Source: Actinomyces sp. oral taxon 170 str. F0386 (GTDB lineage Bacteria; Actinomycetota; Actinomycetes; Actinomycetales; Actinomycetaceae). Taken from it: 64,000 nt of DNA. The position numbers and the translations under genes were made by a program. This document shows, piece by piece, positions 8,961-17,992 of the stretch; positions within the stretch are counted from its first letter, which is position 1, and every line of letters starts with the position of its first letter. Below the pieces are notes generated by a model, which had not been told where the DNA came from, ran no database searches, and was given only the letters and a program-made list of their open reading frames with translations. Where the stretch lies: assembly GCF_000195595.1 (NCBI RefSeq), contig NZ_GL882544.1, positions 1 through 64,000 of the forward strand. The letters are read 5' to 3'.

Positions 8961-10171
8961 GCCACGACGATTTCTTCGCCGAGCTCGGCATCCAGCGCGA
9001 TGAAGATGCTGGTAGCGCCACAGAGAAGCCCAAGAGCCGCAAGCAGCGGCGCATGGAGAAGGTCGAGCGTCGTCAGCGCAAGCGGCGCCGTCACTGGCTG
9101 ACGAGTCTCGCCATCGTCATCACCCTCGTGGCCGTCGGCGTCCTGAGTTACAAGGCCATCGTAATCATGCGCGACGCCTCCGCTCAGGCCACCCATGCCG
9201 AGGACTACCACGGTAACGGCGAGGGCGAGGTCACGGTCACGATTCCGGAGGGGGCCTCCGGAGTAGACATCGGTGACATCCTCCAGCAGAAGGGCGTCGT
9301 CGCCTCCGGTAAGGCCTTCACCAACGCGGCGAAGAACAACCCGAAGGGCAGCACGATCCAGCCGGGCACCTACAAGCTCAAGAAGAAGATGTCCGCCAAC
9401 GCCGCGCTCCAGGCGCTGCTCGATCCCGAGTCCAAGGGCGACCACACCCTGACGGTCTCGGCCGGCAACACTAAGCAGATCGTCAAGGACCGGCTCAAGC
9501 AGGTCAGCAACTTCACCGATGAGCAGATCGAGGCCGCTTTCGCCGACACTGCCGCCATCGGCCTGCCGGCCGAGGCGGGCGGCAGCGTCGAGGGCTGGCT
9601 CGCTCCAGGGACCTACGACGTCACCGAGAACGCGACGCCCACCGAGCTGGTCAAGCAGATGGTCTCCCGGACCACGAGCCAGCTCAACGACCTCAAGGTT
9701 CCCAAGGAGAGCTACCACGTCGTGCTGACCAAGGCCTCCATCGTTGAGCGTGAGGTCAACGACTCCAAGTACTACGGGCAGGTGGCCCGGGTCATCGAGA
9801 ACCGCCTTGCCCAGGTGGACGGAGAGACCCAGGGCAAGCTGCAGATGGACTCGACGGTGCTCTACGGACTGGGCCGCAGCGGCGGGATCCCAACGCCGGA
9901 GGAGGCGACCGATCCCAACAACCAGTACAACACCTACGTGCACCCGGGGCTTCCGCCCGGCCCCATCGGCAGCCCCAGTGAGGACGCCATCAAGGCAGTG
10001 CTCAACCCGCCTGCCGGAAGCTGGCTCTACTTCGTGACGGTCAATCTCGAGACCGGTGAGACCCTGTTCTCCTCCACGAGCGAGGAACAGGCAGCCAATA
10101 CCAAGAAGCTCAACGAGTACTGCAAGAACAACGAGGAGATCTGCAACGGCGGAAAGAAGAAGAGTGGCTGA
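8957..10171 (+). CDS. mltG: Endolytic transglycosylase MltG (YceG-like)
   Basis: A 404-aa inner-membrane lytic transglycosylase that cuts nascent peptidoglycan and ends glycan strand growth. It has a basic cytoplasmic N terminus (KSRKQRRMEKVERRQRKRRR), one membrane helix (about residues 50-72) and an extracytoplasmic part. The latter has a LysM-like region (VTIPEGASGVDIGDILQQKG) and the catalytic block LTKASIVEREV, with the likely catalytic Glu, followed by QMDSTVLYGLG, YNTYVHPGLPPGPIGSP and the NPPAGSWLYFV end. The GTG start overlaps the ruvX stop. aroE begins before its stop, so the ruvX-mltG-aroE run is translationally coupled. Confidence 0.95.
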   Translation: MSHDDFFAELGIQRDEDAGSATEKPKSRKQRRMEKVERRQRKRRRHWLTSLAIVITLVAVGVLSYKAIVIMRDASAQATHAEDYHGNGEGEVTVTIPEGASGVDIGDILQQKGVVASGKAFTNAAKNNPKGSTIQPGTYKLKKKMSANAALQALLDPESKGDHTLTVSAGNTKQIVKDRLKQVSNFTDEQIEAAFADTAAIGLPAEAGGSVEGWLAPGTYDVTENATPTELVKQMVSRTTSQLNDLKVPKESYHVVLTKASIVEREVNDSKYYGQVARVIENRLAQVDGETQGKLQMDSTVLYGLGRSGGIPTPEEATDPNNQYNTYVHPGLPPGPIGSPSEDAIKAVLNPPAGSWLYFVTVNLETGETLFSSTSEEQAANTKKLNEYCKNNEEICNGGKKKSG

Positions 10172-11117
10172 GCACCGCGCCGCCGTCATCGGTCGGCCGG
10201 TGAGTCACTCGTTGTCTCCTGTCCTGCATCGCACCGCCTACGCCGGACTGGGCCTGAGCGGCTGGTCCTACAAGCGCCGCGAGACTGAGCCCGAGGCCCT
10301 GCCCGCCCTGCTCGACCAGCTGGCGGCCCCGGTCGGCGCCGGGCCCGTCTGGGCCGGGCTGAGTGTGACCATGCCCCACAAGCAGGCGATCCTGACGCAC
10401 CTGGATGTTGTCGACCCCTTGGCCGAGGCCGTCGGCGCGGTCAACACGGTAGTCGCCCAGCGCAGTGGTGCAGGTGAGGCGCTGCTGGCGGGCTTCAATA
10501 CCGACGTCGCCGGTATCGTCGGTGCGCTGAGGGAGGCCGCCGGCCACGTCACCGCAGGTCCGGCGAAATGCAGCAGCTATCCGCTCAGCGCCGTCATCCT
10601 CGGGTCTGGTGCCACCGCATGTTCCGCCCTGGCCGCGCTGGGCGAGCTCGGGACCCGACGCATCACCGTGGCGGCGCGCCGCCACGCCGGTCCTGGCCGA
10701 GCACTCGGCGCCGCGCACCGCATGGGACTGGACATTGAGACCCTCACCTGGAAGCCGGCCGAGCCCGCCTCGAACGCCGAGGTGGCACAGCACCTGGCCG
10801 CGGCCGACATCGTCGTCTCCACCCTGCCCGCAGGGGCGGCAGACCCTCTGGCAGGTCCTCTCAGCGAGGCCTGGGAGCGCACAGGCCGTCTCCAACCGGG
10901 AGCCGTCATGCTCGACGTCGTCTACGCCCCCTGGCCCACCGCCCTAGCCGAGGCCTGGGAGCGCGCTGGAGGGGCCATCGCTCCGGGCTGGCTCATGCTT
11001 CTGCACCAGGCCGTGCCCCAGGTCCAGCTCATGACCGGGCAGCAGCCCGATATCGAGCTCATGCGCACGGCGCTGCTAACAGCCCTCGCAACGCCGTCGG
11101 CCTCCACTGTGCAGTGA
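10164..11117 (+). CDS. aroE: Shikimate dehydrogenase
   Basis: About 317 aa; reduces 3-dehydroshikimate to shikimate with NADPH. Substrate-binding motifs are IGRPVSHSLSPVLH (the SxSP pair), LSVTMPHK (catalytic Lys) and AVNTVV. The nucleotide-binding Rossmann part has VILGSGATACSALAALGELG, followed by VVSTLPAGAAD and MLDVVYAPWPTALA. The GTG at 10164 overlaps the end of mltG by 8 nt and is preceded by the purine-rich GGAAAGAAGA. It is the first of four shikimate-pathway genes in a row (aroE, aroC, aroK-aroB fusion, kinase-like paralogue). Confidence 0.93.
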   Translation: MAEHRAAVIGRPVSHSLSPVLHRTAYAGLGLSGWSYKRRETEPEALPALLDQLAAPVGAGPVWAGLSVTMPHKQAILTHLDVVDPLAEAVGAVNTVVAQRSGAGEALLAGFNTDVAGIVGALREAAGHVTAGPAKCSSYPLSAVILGSGATACSALAALGELGTRRITVAARRHAGPGRALGAAHRMGLDIETLTWKPAEPASNAEVAQHLAAADIVVSTLPAGAADPLAGPLSEAWERTGRLQPGAVMLDVVYAPWPTALAEAWERAGGAIAPGWLMLLHQAVPQVQLMTGQQPDIELMRTALLTALATPSASTVQ

Positions 11118-11182
11118 TGGTCCTCCGTACGCGGTGATCACCGACGCTGGAAGGCGGCATCGTGTGTGAGAGTATCTGCCTC

Positions 11183-12403
11183 ATGCTTCGATGGATGACG
11201 GCCGGGGAGTCCCACGGTGAGGCTCTGACTGCGGTGTTGGAGGGTGTGCCCGCGGGCGTGCGGGTCACCAGTGAGGACATCAGGGCTGCGTTGGCCCGGA
11301 GGCGTCTGGGGCACGGTCGTGGTGCCCGCCAGGCCTTCGAGCGCGATGAGCTGCGGGTCCTGGGCGGTATCCGTCATGGTAGTACCATTGGTAGTCCTGT
11401 CGCGCTGCAGATCGGTAACTCCGAGTGGCCCAAGTGGTCCACCGTGATGAGCGCCGACCCCGTGGACCCTCATGAGCTGCTCGTTGACGCGGGCACCGGC
11501 GACGAGCGTGAGATCGCCCGTAATCGTCCCTTGACCCGCCCCAGGCCCGGGCATGCGGACCTGCCTGGGATGCTCAAGTACGACCTGGATGAGGCTCGTC
11601 CGGTCCTGGAGCGGGCCTCGGCTCGCGAGACCGCCGCCCGTGTGGCGCTGGGGGCACTCGCCGAGGCCGTCCTGGCCCAGGTTGCCGGTATCGGGTTGGT
11701 CAGCCACGTCGTACGCATCGGGACTGTCTCCCTGCCAGATGACGTGCCTGCGCCGACTGCTGAGGACACTGAGCGTCTCGACGCCGACCCCGTGCGCTGC
11801 ACCGATCCCGCTACCAGCGCCGCCATGGTCGTGGAGATCGACGCCGCCAAGAAGGCCGGGGACACGCTCGGGGGCGTCGTCGAGGTCGTTGCCACCGGTG
11901 TCCCGGTGGGACTGGGCACGCATGTCTCGGCCGACCGTCGTCTCGACGCCCGGCTGGCGGCCGCTCTCATGGGCATTCAGGCCGTTAAGGGCGTGGAGAT
12001 CGGTGACGGTTTCGCCGAGGCGGCTCGGCGGGGCTCGGCCGCGCACGATGAGATCGTCTCAGCGCGCGATGGTGAGATCACCCGGAGTACGAACCGAGCC
12101 GGCGGCGTCGAGGGCGGCGTCTCCAACGGCTCCGAGTTGCGGGTGCGGGCCGCCTTCAAACCGATCTCGACGGTGCCGAGGGCTCTGCGTACCGTCGACC
12201 TGGCCACGGGCGAGGCGGCCACCGGGCTCCACCAGCGCTCCGACGTGTGCGCCGTCGTCCCTGGAGCGGTGATCGCCCAGGCCATGACCGCCTTGGTCCT
12301 GGCCGATCTTCTCCTGGACAAGACCGGTGGTGACTCGGTTGCCGAGGCCAGGCGCAACCTTCAGGCCTACCTGGCCCGTATAGCCCAACGGACACACTGG
12401 TGA
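11183..12403 (+). CDS. aroC: Chorismate synthase
   Basis: About 406 aa; converts EPSP to chorismate using reduced FMN. All three family signatures are visible: [18 protein letters not shown] at the N terminus, [12 protein letters not shown] and GTIGSP-like [10 protein letters not shown], then [10 protein letters not shown]-like [15 protein letters not shown], and the C-terminal [19 protein letters not shown] region. The ATG at 11183 ([15 protein letters not shown]) agrees with the usual start of the family; upstream in-frame codons would add 7 non-conserved residues. It lies 65 bp after aroE and 73 bp before the aroK-aroB fusion. Confidence 0.96.
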   Translation: MLRWMTAGESHGEALTAVLEGVPAGVRVTSEDIRAALARRRLGHGRGARQAFERDELRVLGGIRHGSTIGSPVALQIGNSEWPKWSTVMSADPVDPHELLVDAGTGDEREIARNRPLTRPRPGHADLPGMLKYDLDEARPVLERASARETAARVALGALAEAVLAQVAGIGLVSHVVRIGTVSLPDDVPAPTAEDTERLDADPVRCTDPATSAAMVVEIDAAKKAGDTLGGVVEVVATGVPVGLGTHVSADRRLDARLAAALMGIQAVKGVEIGDGFAEAARRGSAAHDEIVSARDGEITRSTNRAGGVEGGVSNGSELRVRAAFKPISTVPRALRTVDLATGEAATGLHQRSDVCAVVPGAVIAQAMTALVLADLLLDKTGGDSVAEARRNLQAYLARIAQRTHW

Positions 12404-12476
12404 ACCGAGTGGTAAATCCGCCGGTGAACGCGATACTGGTGCCGATGGCCAGCTCGACGGTGAGGGAGACACGATC

Positions 12477-14348
12477 ATGACCTGGAAGCGCGTTCCAACC
12501 ATCGCCCTGCGGGACGACCAGCTGCCCCTGGTCCTGGTGGGGCTGCCCGGTGCGGGCAAGACCACCCAGGCCCGGCTCCTGGCCCAGGCGCTGGGTGTGC
12601 AGGTCACCGATACCGATGCCGAGATCCGGCGCCGTGCCCGGATGACGATCCCAGAGATCTTCGCCTCCGAGGGGGAGGAGGGCTTCCGCGACCGCGAGCA
12701 CCGCGCCATGCGAGCCGTCCTGGACTCTCCGGCGGCTGCGCACGGTGTCATCGCCCTGGGCGGGGGAGCGGTGATGCGTCCTGAGAACCGGGAGCTGCTG
12801 CGCGGACACACCGTCATCCACCTGTCCGCCTCCCCAAGCACGGCCGCCGAGCATGTGGGTGACGGTACCGGCCGTCCTCTCATGGCCCCGGATGCCGACT
12901 CCGATCAGACCCGGGCCGCTCAGCGCAGCAGCAATGACGATGTCGAGCACTCCGGTCAGGGCGATACTGTCCTGGCGCGGATGGAGGCTCTCCACGCTCA
13001 GCGCTCACCGCTGTACTGTGAGGTGGCCACCCTCACCGTGCCCACCGACGGGCTGAGCCCCCAGCAGGTCGCCGCCCTCATCCTCGTGGCACTGGGGGTT
13101 CAGACCCCCCAGGCGGTCAGTGTCCTGGCTCCTATGGCGGACGGGCAATCGGCCTCCTCCACCGCTCTGGGTGGGGTCAGCGGCTCAGCGGGGCGTACCC
13201 GGGTCCGACCCGCTGAGGCACCTGGGACCCGCGGCGGCGCCAGACGTGTCAGCGTCACCGGCGAGAGCCCTTACGACGTGCTCATCGGTCACGGGCTCCT
13301 GGCCGACCTGGCACGGGCTGTCCGGGAAGCTCCGGGAGCGGGCGCCGGAGGTGTTGCGGTCATCCATGCCAAGGCTCTGGCCGAGCGGGCCGCCGGCACC
13401 GAGGAGCAGCTGGTCCGCCAGGGGCTGCGCGTCGTGCGGCTCGAGGTGCCTGACGGCGAGGCGGCCAAGAAGACCCGGGTTCTGGAGTACCTGTGGGAGC
13501 GGCTCGGCTCCTTCCGCCTCGGACGTGACGGACTTGTCGTGGGCCTGGGCGGCGGCGCGACGACGGACCTGGCCGGTTTCGCGGCCGCCACCTGGTTGCG
13601 CGGCGTGCCTGTGGTGCAGGTGCCCACCACATTGCTGGCCATGGTGGACGCGGCCGTCGGAGGCAAGACCGGTATCGACACGCCGGCGGGCAAGAACCTG
13701 GTCGGCGCCTTCCACCCACCGGCCGCCGTCGTCGCCGACCTGGAGACGCTGTCCACCCTGCCGGCCGCCGAGCTGCGGGCAGGGCTTGGTGAGGTTATCA
13801 AGTGCGGGCTCATCTCGGATCCTGTCATCCTCGATCGCGTTCTGGCCGAGCCCGCCGACTGCCTGGCCTGGGACTCGCCGGTTCTGGCTGAGCTCGTCGC
13901 CCGGTCGGTCGCGGTCAAGGCCGCCGTCGTGGGGGAGGACCTCACTGAGGCCGGCCTACGGGAGGTTCTCAACTACGGGCACACCTACGCCCACGCGATC
14001 GAGAAGGTCACCGGCTACTCCTGGCGGCATGGCGAGGCGGTCGCCGTCGGCTGCGTCTTCGCCGCCGAGGTCGCTCACCGCAGCGGCAACCTGAGCAGCG
14101 ACGCGCTGGCACTGCACCGTCAGAGCCTTGAGGCGGTCGGGCTGCCGACCCGCTTCCCCGAGGGCGGGGGGCGCTGGGAGGAGCTCAAGGCGGCCATGAT
14201 GAGTGACAAGAAGGTACGCGGCGGCCGGTTGCGGCTCGTCCTGCTCGACGACGTCGCCAGGCCCGTCAGGGTGCAGGCGCCCGACGAGAGCGTCCTGCTC
14301 AAGGCCCATGAAGCCGTCACCAACCCAACCGAAAGGACACCGGCTTGA
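12477..14348 (+). CDS. aroKB: Bifunctional shikimate kinase / 3-dehydroquinate synthase (AroK-AroB fusion)
   Basis: A single 623-aa reading frame carrying two shikimate-pathway enzymes. Residues about 15-205 are shikimate kinase: Walker A GLPGAGKTT (22-30, Lys28), TDTDAEI, FRDREHRA, ALGGGAVMRPENR and the LID start GDGTGRPLM. Residues about 255-610 are 3-dehydroquinate synthase: VPDGEAAKKTRVLEYLWERL, GLGGGATTDLAGFAAATW, VPTTLLAMVDAAVGGKTGID, GLGEVIKCG and the metal-site HTYAHAIE. A linker rich in Ala, Gly and Ser joins them. The kinase LID carries an acidic insertion of about 25 residues between RPLM and the MEALHAQRSPLYCEV segment. GAGGGAG stands about 8 bp before the ATG. The next gene overlaps its stop. 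Confidence 0.94.
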   Translation: MTWKRVPTIALRDDQLPLVLVGLPGAGKTTQARLLAQALGVQVTDTDAEIRRRARMTIPEIFASEGEEGFRDREHRAMRAVLDSPAAAHGVIALGGGAVMRPENRELLRGHTVIHLSASPSTAAEHVGDGTGRPLMAPDADSDQTRAAQRSSNDDVEHSGQGDTVLARMEALHAQRSPLYCEVATLTVPTDGLSPQQVAALILVALGVQTPQAVSVLAPMADGQSASSTALGGVSGSAGRTRVRPAEAPGTRGGARRVSVTGESPYDVLIGHGLLADLARAVREAPGAGAGGVAVIHAKALAERAAGTEEQLVRQGLRVVRLEVPDGEAAKKTRVLEYLWERLGSFRLGRDGLVVGLGGGATTDLAGFAAATWLRGVPVVQVPTTLLAMVDAAVGGKTGIDTPAGKNLVGAFHPPAAVVADLETLSTLPAAELRAGLGEVIKCGLISDPVILDRVLAEPADCLAWDSPVLAELVARSVAVKAAVVGEDLTEAGLREVLNYGHTYAHAIEKVTGYSWRHGEAVAVGCVFAAEVAHRSGNLSSDALALHRQSLEAVGLPTRFPEGGGRWEELKAAMMSDKKVRGGRLRLVLLDDVARPVRVQAPDESVLLKAHEAVTNPTERTPA

Positions 14349-14911
14349 CCTCGAGCGCGCCCCGGGTACTGGCCCTCATCGGTCCGCCAGGAGCCGGGTG
14401 CTCCAGCGTGGGACGCGCTGTCGCAACCGCCATGGATCTGCCGGTGCTCGACCTCGCCCGTCGTGTCGCCGACGAGCTGGGGACCGGCCCCGATCTGGCA
14501 CTGGTAGCCGTACCGGAGGCCGAGTACCGCCGGGTCGAGTCCCGCACCGCTATCAGCCTGCTCGACCGTGCGGTCGCCCAAGGCGCCGTCGTGGTCCTGG
14601 GTTCCGGCTGCCTGGCGGATCCTCAGACACGTCGGCGCCTTGAGGACGTGCGCGGCCATGACCGGCCTCACCGGGTGGTGGTGGCCCTGACCTGTGCCAC
14701 CCGGGTGCTGACCACCCGCAACGGCCTCGACGCACCTCGGTCGGTAGCGCTGGGGACCGTCCACCATCAGTTCGTCCAGATGCTTCACGAGCGAGAGTCC
14801 CAGTGCCGGGAGCTGGCCGATATCGTCGTCGACACCAGCTCGACCACACCCCAGGAAGCCGGAGAACAGGTCATCGGGGCCATGCTGTCCGCTTTCTTCC
14901 ACCACTCGTGA
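14345..14911 (+). CDS. Degenerate shikimate-kinase-like protein without the P-loop lysine
   Basis: A 188-aa protein aligning by eye with shikimate kinase along its whole length: LALIGPPGAGCSS for the P-loop, VLDLARRVADELG for the DxD region, EAEYRRVESRTA for the FRxxE region, VVLGSGCLADPQTRRRL for the GGGA loop, and a closing RESQCRELADIVVDT like RxPLYREVADxxVDT. The P-loop Lys is replaced by Cys19, and GGG is reduced to GSG, so kinase activity is doubtful. The TTG start overlaps the stop of the aroK-aroB gene by 4 nt, with AAAGGA about 8 bp upstream. Coupling to the fusion suggests a partner or regulatory role (inference). It is not a short pseudogene: the frame is intact. Confidence 0.75.
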   Translation: MTSSAPRVLALIGPPGAGCSSVGRAVATAMDLPVLDLARRVADELGTGPDLALVAVPEAEYRRVESRTAISLLDRAVAQGAVVVLGSGCLADPQTRRRLEDVRGHDRPHRVVVALTCATRVLTTRNGLDAPRSVALGTVHHQFVQMLHERESQCRELADIVVDTSSTTPQEAGEQVIGAMLSAFFHHS

Positions 14912-15001
14912 CCGGCGTGACACACCTGCCCTGGGGAGAGTGCGCTACGTCGCGGTAGTATCAGCGCGTCCCAGACGCAACGCAACAGTGAGGAAACCCT
15001 C

Positions 15002-15565
15002 GTGGCAACGACGAACGACCTGAAGAACGGCATGGTGCTCAACCTCGAGGGCCAGCTGTGGCAGGTAGTGGAGTTCCAGCACGTCAAGCCCGGCAAGGGC
15101 CCCGCCTTCGTACGCACCAAGATCAAGAACGTCCTGTCCGGCAAGACCGTCGACAAGACCTTCAACGCCGGCCTCAAGGTCGAGACCGCGACCGTTGACC
15201 GGCGCGACATGCAGTACCTCTACAAGGACGGCGACGACTACGTATTCATGGACGTCAAGTCCTACGAGCAGACCTACGTCCCCTCGGCGACCGTCGGCGA
15301 CGCCGCCACCTTCATGCTGGAGAACCAGGACGTCATCGTGGCCTTCCACGAGGACGCCGTCCTGTTCGTCGAGCTGCCCGCCTCCGTGGTTCTGACGATC
15401 TCCCACACCGAACCGGGCCTCCAGGGCGACCGCTCCAGCGCCGGCACCAAGCCGGCCACCGTTGAGACCGGTGCTGAGATCCAGGTCCCCTTGTTCCTCA
15501 ACACCGGGGACAAGGTGAAGGTGGACACCCGCTCCGGCTCCTACATCTCCCGCGTCACCGACTGA
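15002..15565 (+). CDS. efp: Translation elongation factor P
   Basis: A 187-aa three-domain factor that rescues ribosomes stalled at proline stretches. The N-terminal KOW-like domain reads [34 protein letters not shown], with the tip Lys in PGKG that is the usual modification position. OB domains follow ([13 protein letters not shown]; the C-terminal end has the family motif [16 protein letters not shown]). The GTG start has GAGGAAA about 6 bp upstream. nusB starts inside its stop codon (TGATG), so they are coupled. Confidence 0.97.
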   Translation: MATTNDLKNGMVLNLEGQLWQVVEFQHVKPGKGPAFVRTKIKNVLSGKTVDKTFNAGLKVETATVDRRDMQYLYKDGDDYVFMDVKSYEQTYVPSATVGDAATFMLENQDVIVAFHEDAVLFVELPASVVLTISHTEPGLQGDRSSAGTKPATVETGAEIQVPLFLNTGDKVKVDTRSGSYISRVTD

Positions 15566-16056
15566 TGACCGAGCATCCCGGGGAGGGCTCGTCCCACTCG
15601 AGCCCCGCGTCGCGTCATCCCGTGACAGCCCGAACCAAGGCGCGCCGGCGTGCGATCGAGATCCTCTTCGAGGCCGACCAGCGCGGAATGCTGATCTCCG
15701 GCGACGCCGAGGAGCTGCGTTCCTTCGCTCAACTACGAGCCGTCAGCTCGGCCAACCACACTGAGGCCCCCGCCTACACCCGGGAGATCCTTGACGGCGT
15801 GTGCGACCACCTGGCCGACGTCGACGAGACGATCCAGACTTACGCCCAGGGGTGGACGCTGGGACGTATGCCGGCCGTCGATCGGGCCATCGCCCGAGTC
15901 GCCACCTGGGAGATCGTCTACAACGACGACGTCGATGCCCCCGTTGCGGTAGACGAGGCGATGACGCTCAGCCGGATGCTCTCCACCGACGAGTCACCCA
16001 GGTACCTCGGGGGACTGCTGGGGCGTATCGGTGACCTCGCGGACACACTGCGCTAG
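15565..16056 (+). CDS. nusB: Transcription antitermination protein NusB
   Basis: A 163-aa all-helical RNA-binding protein that acts with NusE at boxA sites, mainly in rRNA transcription. The start ARTKARRRAIEILFEADQRG is the typical NusB N terminus, and the later WTLGRMPAVDRAIARVATWEI and APVAVDEAMTLSRMLSTDESPRYLGGLLGRI complete the family pattern. The ATG overlaps the efp stop by one base. The efp-nusB pairing is conserved in actinobacteria. The 116 bp that follow contain no gene. Confidence 0.95.
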   Translation: MTEHPGEGSSHSSPASRHPVTARTKARRRAIEILFEADQRGMLISGDAEELRSFAQLRAVSSANHTEAPAYTREILDGVCDHLADVDETIQTYAQGWTLGRMPAVDRAIARVATWEIVYNDDVDAPVAVDEAMTLSRMLSTDESPRYLGGLLGRIGDLADTLR

Positions 16057-16172
16057 CTCTTGCCCGCTCTGCTCATGGCATAGGGAGAGTACACCCCATG
16101 TCATGAGCTGGGCCTGGTCGGCTGTTGTCATCTAGCCTGGGCTGAGTCCATCCGCCGATGCCGGAGCATCCT

Positions 16173-17012
16173 GTGACCCAGTTACCTCCCCAAGACCCCA
16201 GCGACTACCCCTACATCAAGGGCGACTCCGCGGACGTACCGCATGATTCGAAGGCCTCTGTGCCGCCGGGTACAGGGCCTGTCAACGGTGTATGGCCCGC
16301 TCCCGGACCGGGAGCGGGCCATCCCGGTGGTCCGCCTCCTGGCGGAGGAGCCTGGGGGCCTCCGCCAGGGCCGGGTGGCTACCCGTGGGGCGCGCCCGGC
16401 CCCCTCCCGTACCCCCCACCGGTTCCGGCCCCCGTTCCGGGGATCGGCTGGAACGATCCGGCCTACGTTCTGGAGCGCAAGCGCACCACGAACCGTCGGG
16501 TCGCGGTCTCAGGCAGCATCGTCGGACTCGTGACCGCGATCATCCAGATGATTGTCACGGCAACTCTCTTTATCGCCAACGAGTATGTGGGAGTTCGTGA
16601 CATCGGACTGATGCTCCTGTCCGCCCTCATCATTGTGTTCGGTCCGGTAGTGGTTGGTATCGGATGCGTCGGCAGCTTCATCCTCGGCCTCATCGCATGC
16701 ATCCAGTCGCATTCCCGGATTGACAGGATCCAGCCGGACGGATGGGGCGAGGCCAAGATGCCGACATCAGCGCTTCTGGCTACCAGCATCGTGCTCGGGC
16801 TCCCCACCGTGGTCATGTATGCGGCCCTGTACTGGACGGTGCAGGATGACGACGGCGAGTGGTTGATCCGCAGCAGTGCTGGGCCGGTGGTCATCATCTG
16901 CGCACTGGTCCAGGTTCTGCTCGTGGTGGGTCATCTCGTTCTTCTGAGAAGGATCACGTCATTGGATCCTGCTGTCGCAGCACCCGAGTCACTGGGGGAG
17001 CGGACTCACTGA
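16173..17012 (+). CDS. Proline-rich membrane protein of unknown function
   Basis: Not recognised beyond a general type. About the first 95 residues are disordered and rich in Pro and Gly (repeats such as PPGGGAWGPPPGPGG), then four hydrophobic segments follow (around AVSGSIVGLVTAIIQMIV, LMLLSALIIVFGPVVVGIG, LLATSIVLGLPTVVMYAALY, VVIICALVQVLLVVGHLVLL). Such proline-rich plus multi-helix proteins are common and uncharacterised in actinobacteria. GTG at 16173 is chosen because GGAG stands 6 bp upstream; an ATG at 16158 would add 5 residues. A 31-bp palindrome lies inside the proline-rich coding part. It is convergent with the GH16 gene. Confidence 0.7.
   Translation: MTQLPPQDPSDYPYIKGDSADVPHDSKASVPPGTGPVNGVWPAPGPGAGHPGGPPPGGGAWGPPPGPGGYPWGAPGPLPYPPPVPAPVPGIGWNDPAYVLERKRTTNRRVAVSGSIVGLVTAIIQMIVTATLFIANEYVGVRDIGLMLLSALIIVFGPVVVGIGCVGSFILGLIACIQSHSRIDRIQPDGWGEAKMPTSALLATSIVLGLPTVVMYAALYWTVQDDDGEWLIRSSAGPVVIICALVQVLLVVGHLVLLRRITSLDPAVAAPESLGERTH
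16292..16322. repeat. 31-bp perfect palindrome inside a coding sequence
   Basis: Positions 16292-16306 are the exact reverse complement of 16308-16322, around a single centre base at 16307. It encodes the WPAPGPGAGHP part of the proline-rich region. No T-run follows. Confidence 0.85.
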
Positions 17013-17063
17013 TCCGGACTCACCATCGGTGCCGGCGCCACCTGACCGCGCCGACTGGACACC

Positions 17064-17119
17064 GCCCCTCGGTCCGCGAGATCTGCTGGTGACGAGCTGA
17101 TCGAGCCGGGCCGAGGGGC
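17064..17119. terminator. Hairpin between convergent genes
   Basis: The 12-nt arms 17064-17075 and 17108-17119 are complementary except for one G-T pair. A 32-nt loop separates them. It sits between the ends of the proline-rich membrane gene (plus) and the GH16 gene (minus), the expected place for a bidirectional terminator. There is no clear T-run. Confidence 0.55.
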
Positions 17120-17128
17120 ATTGAGCGG

Positions 17129-17992
17129 CTACTGGTCCATCGCACGTACGACGATGTAGTCGATATCCACCTGGGCCTGAGTAAAGTCCTCATGGTCGAG
17201 CCGACCTCGGTGGATGCTGCCGCTGTGGGTGGTCAGGCAGATGTGGTACGGGGAGCTCGGGCCGAAGCAGGCGTCGAACTCCTGCTGTGAGTCTGAACGG
17301 CGTACCTCGTGATAAGGCTTGCCATCGAAGAGGAACAGGATGCTCTCCGGGGTCTTCTCCATGCCAAAGGTGTGCCACTCGGTGAGATCAGGCTTCGGCG
17401 AGACTCCCAGGTTGCTTCCCGTGCCTCCGGCCTGGCCGAAGTGAACAGTTGACTCGGCGATACCGGTGGCACTTCCGCCGCCGTAGGTCTCAACGACATC
17501 GATCTCGCCCCCGTTCTTCCCCTGGTCCGCCCGCAACCAGATCCCGGCGAACAGGCCCTCATCCGACTGGGGGAAGCGCGCTCTGGTCTCCAGGGAGCCG
17601 TAGATGAAGGAGAACAGGCCCTCAGTGGTGACGAAGGCCTGGTCGACGTAGCGGACGGTTTCCTGCTTGTCGAAGCGGTTCTGGAAGCCCTTGAGGGGCG
17701 TAGCGCGTTTGCGCCAGAGAACATGACCCACACCGTCGCTGACGCTGTGGGTGTCATGGGTGAAGACGCCCCAGTCGTAGCTCGTGCACGACTCCGGTTC
17801 AGAGCTGTTGTCCCGCCAGCGGGATGATGAGAAGTCGGCCCCTTGAGAGAACTGCTCGTCGAAGATGACGGAGCTGAAGCTGTGGGTCCGGTCGGCTGCA
17901 GACGCTGGGGAGTGCGAAAGCAGGCCGGCAGTGGCCAGGCCCGCCCCGGCGCCGAGGCCGGTGATCATCGAACGTCGAGTAGGGAGTGTCAT
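17129..17992 (-). CDS. Secreted glycoside hydrolase family 16 enzyme (Tat signal)
   Basis: About 287 aa. The N terminus MTLPTRRSMITGLGAGAGLA has a twin-arginine motif followed by a hydrophobic stretch and an ASA/AD cleavage site, so export by the Tat pathway is likely. The catalytic GH16 motif is GEIDVVETYGGG, carrying the nucleophile and acid/base glutamates. The surrounding GLFAGIWLRAD, STVHFGQ and EWHTFGMEKTPESILFLFDG segments also fit a beta-jelly-roll beta-glucanase. The exact glycan (beta-1,3, mixed-linkage or other) is not predictable. The start at 17992 has AAGGA 5 bp upstream on its strand; a longer frame to 18055 lacks this support. Transcribed away from the pyr operon. Confidence 0.85.
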   Translation of the reverse strand: MTLPTRRSMITGLGAGAGLATAGLLSHSPASAADRTHSFSSVIFDEQFSQGADFSSSRWRDNSSEPESCTSYDWGVFTHDTHSVSDGVGHVLWRKRATPLKGFQNRFDKQETVRYVDQAFVTTEGLFSFIYGSLETRARFPQSDEGLFAGIWLRADQGKNGGEIDVVETYGGGSATGIAESTVHFGQAGGTGSNLGVSPKPDLTEWHTFGMEKTPESILFLFDGKPYHEVRRSDSQQEFDACFGPSSPYHICLTTHSGSIHRGRLDHEDFTQAQVDIDYIVVRAMDQ

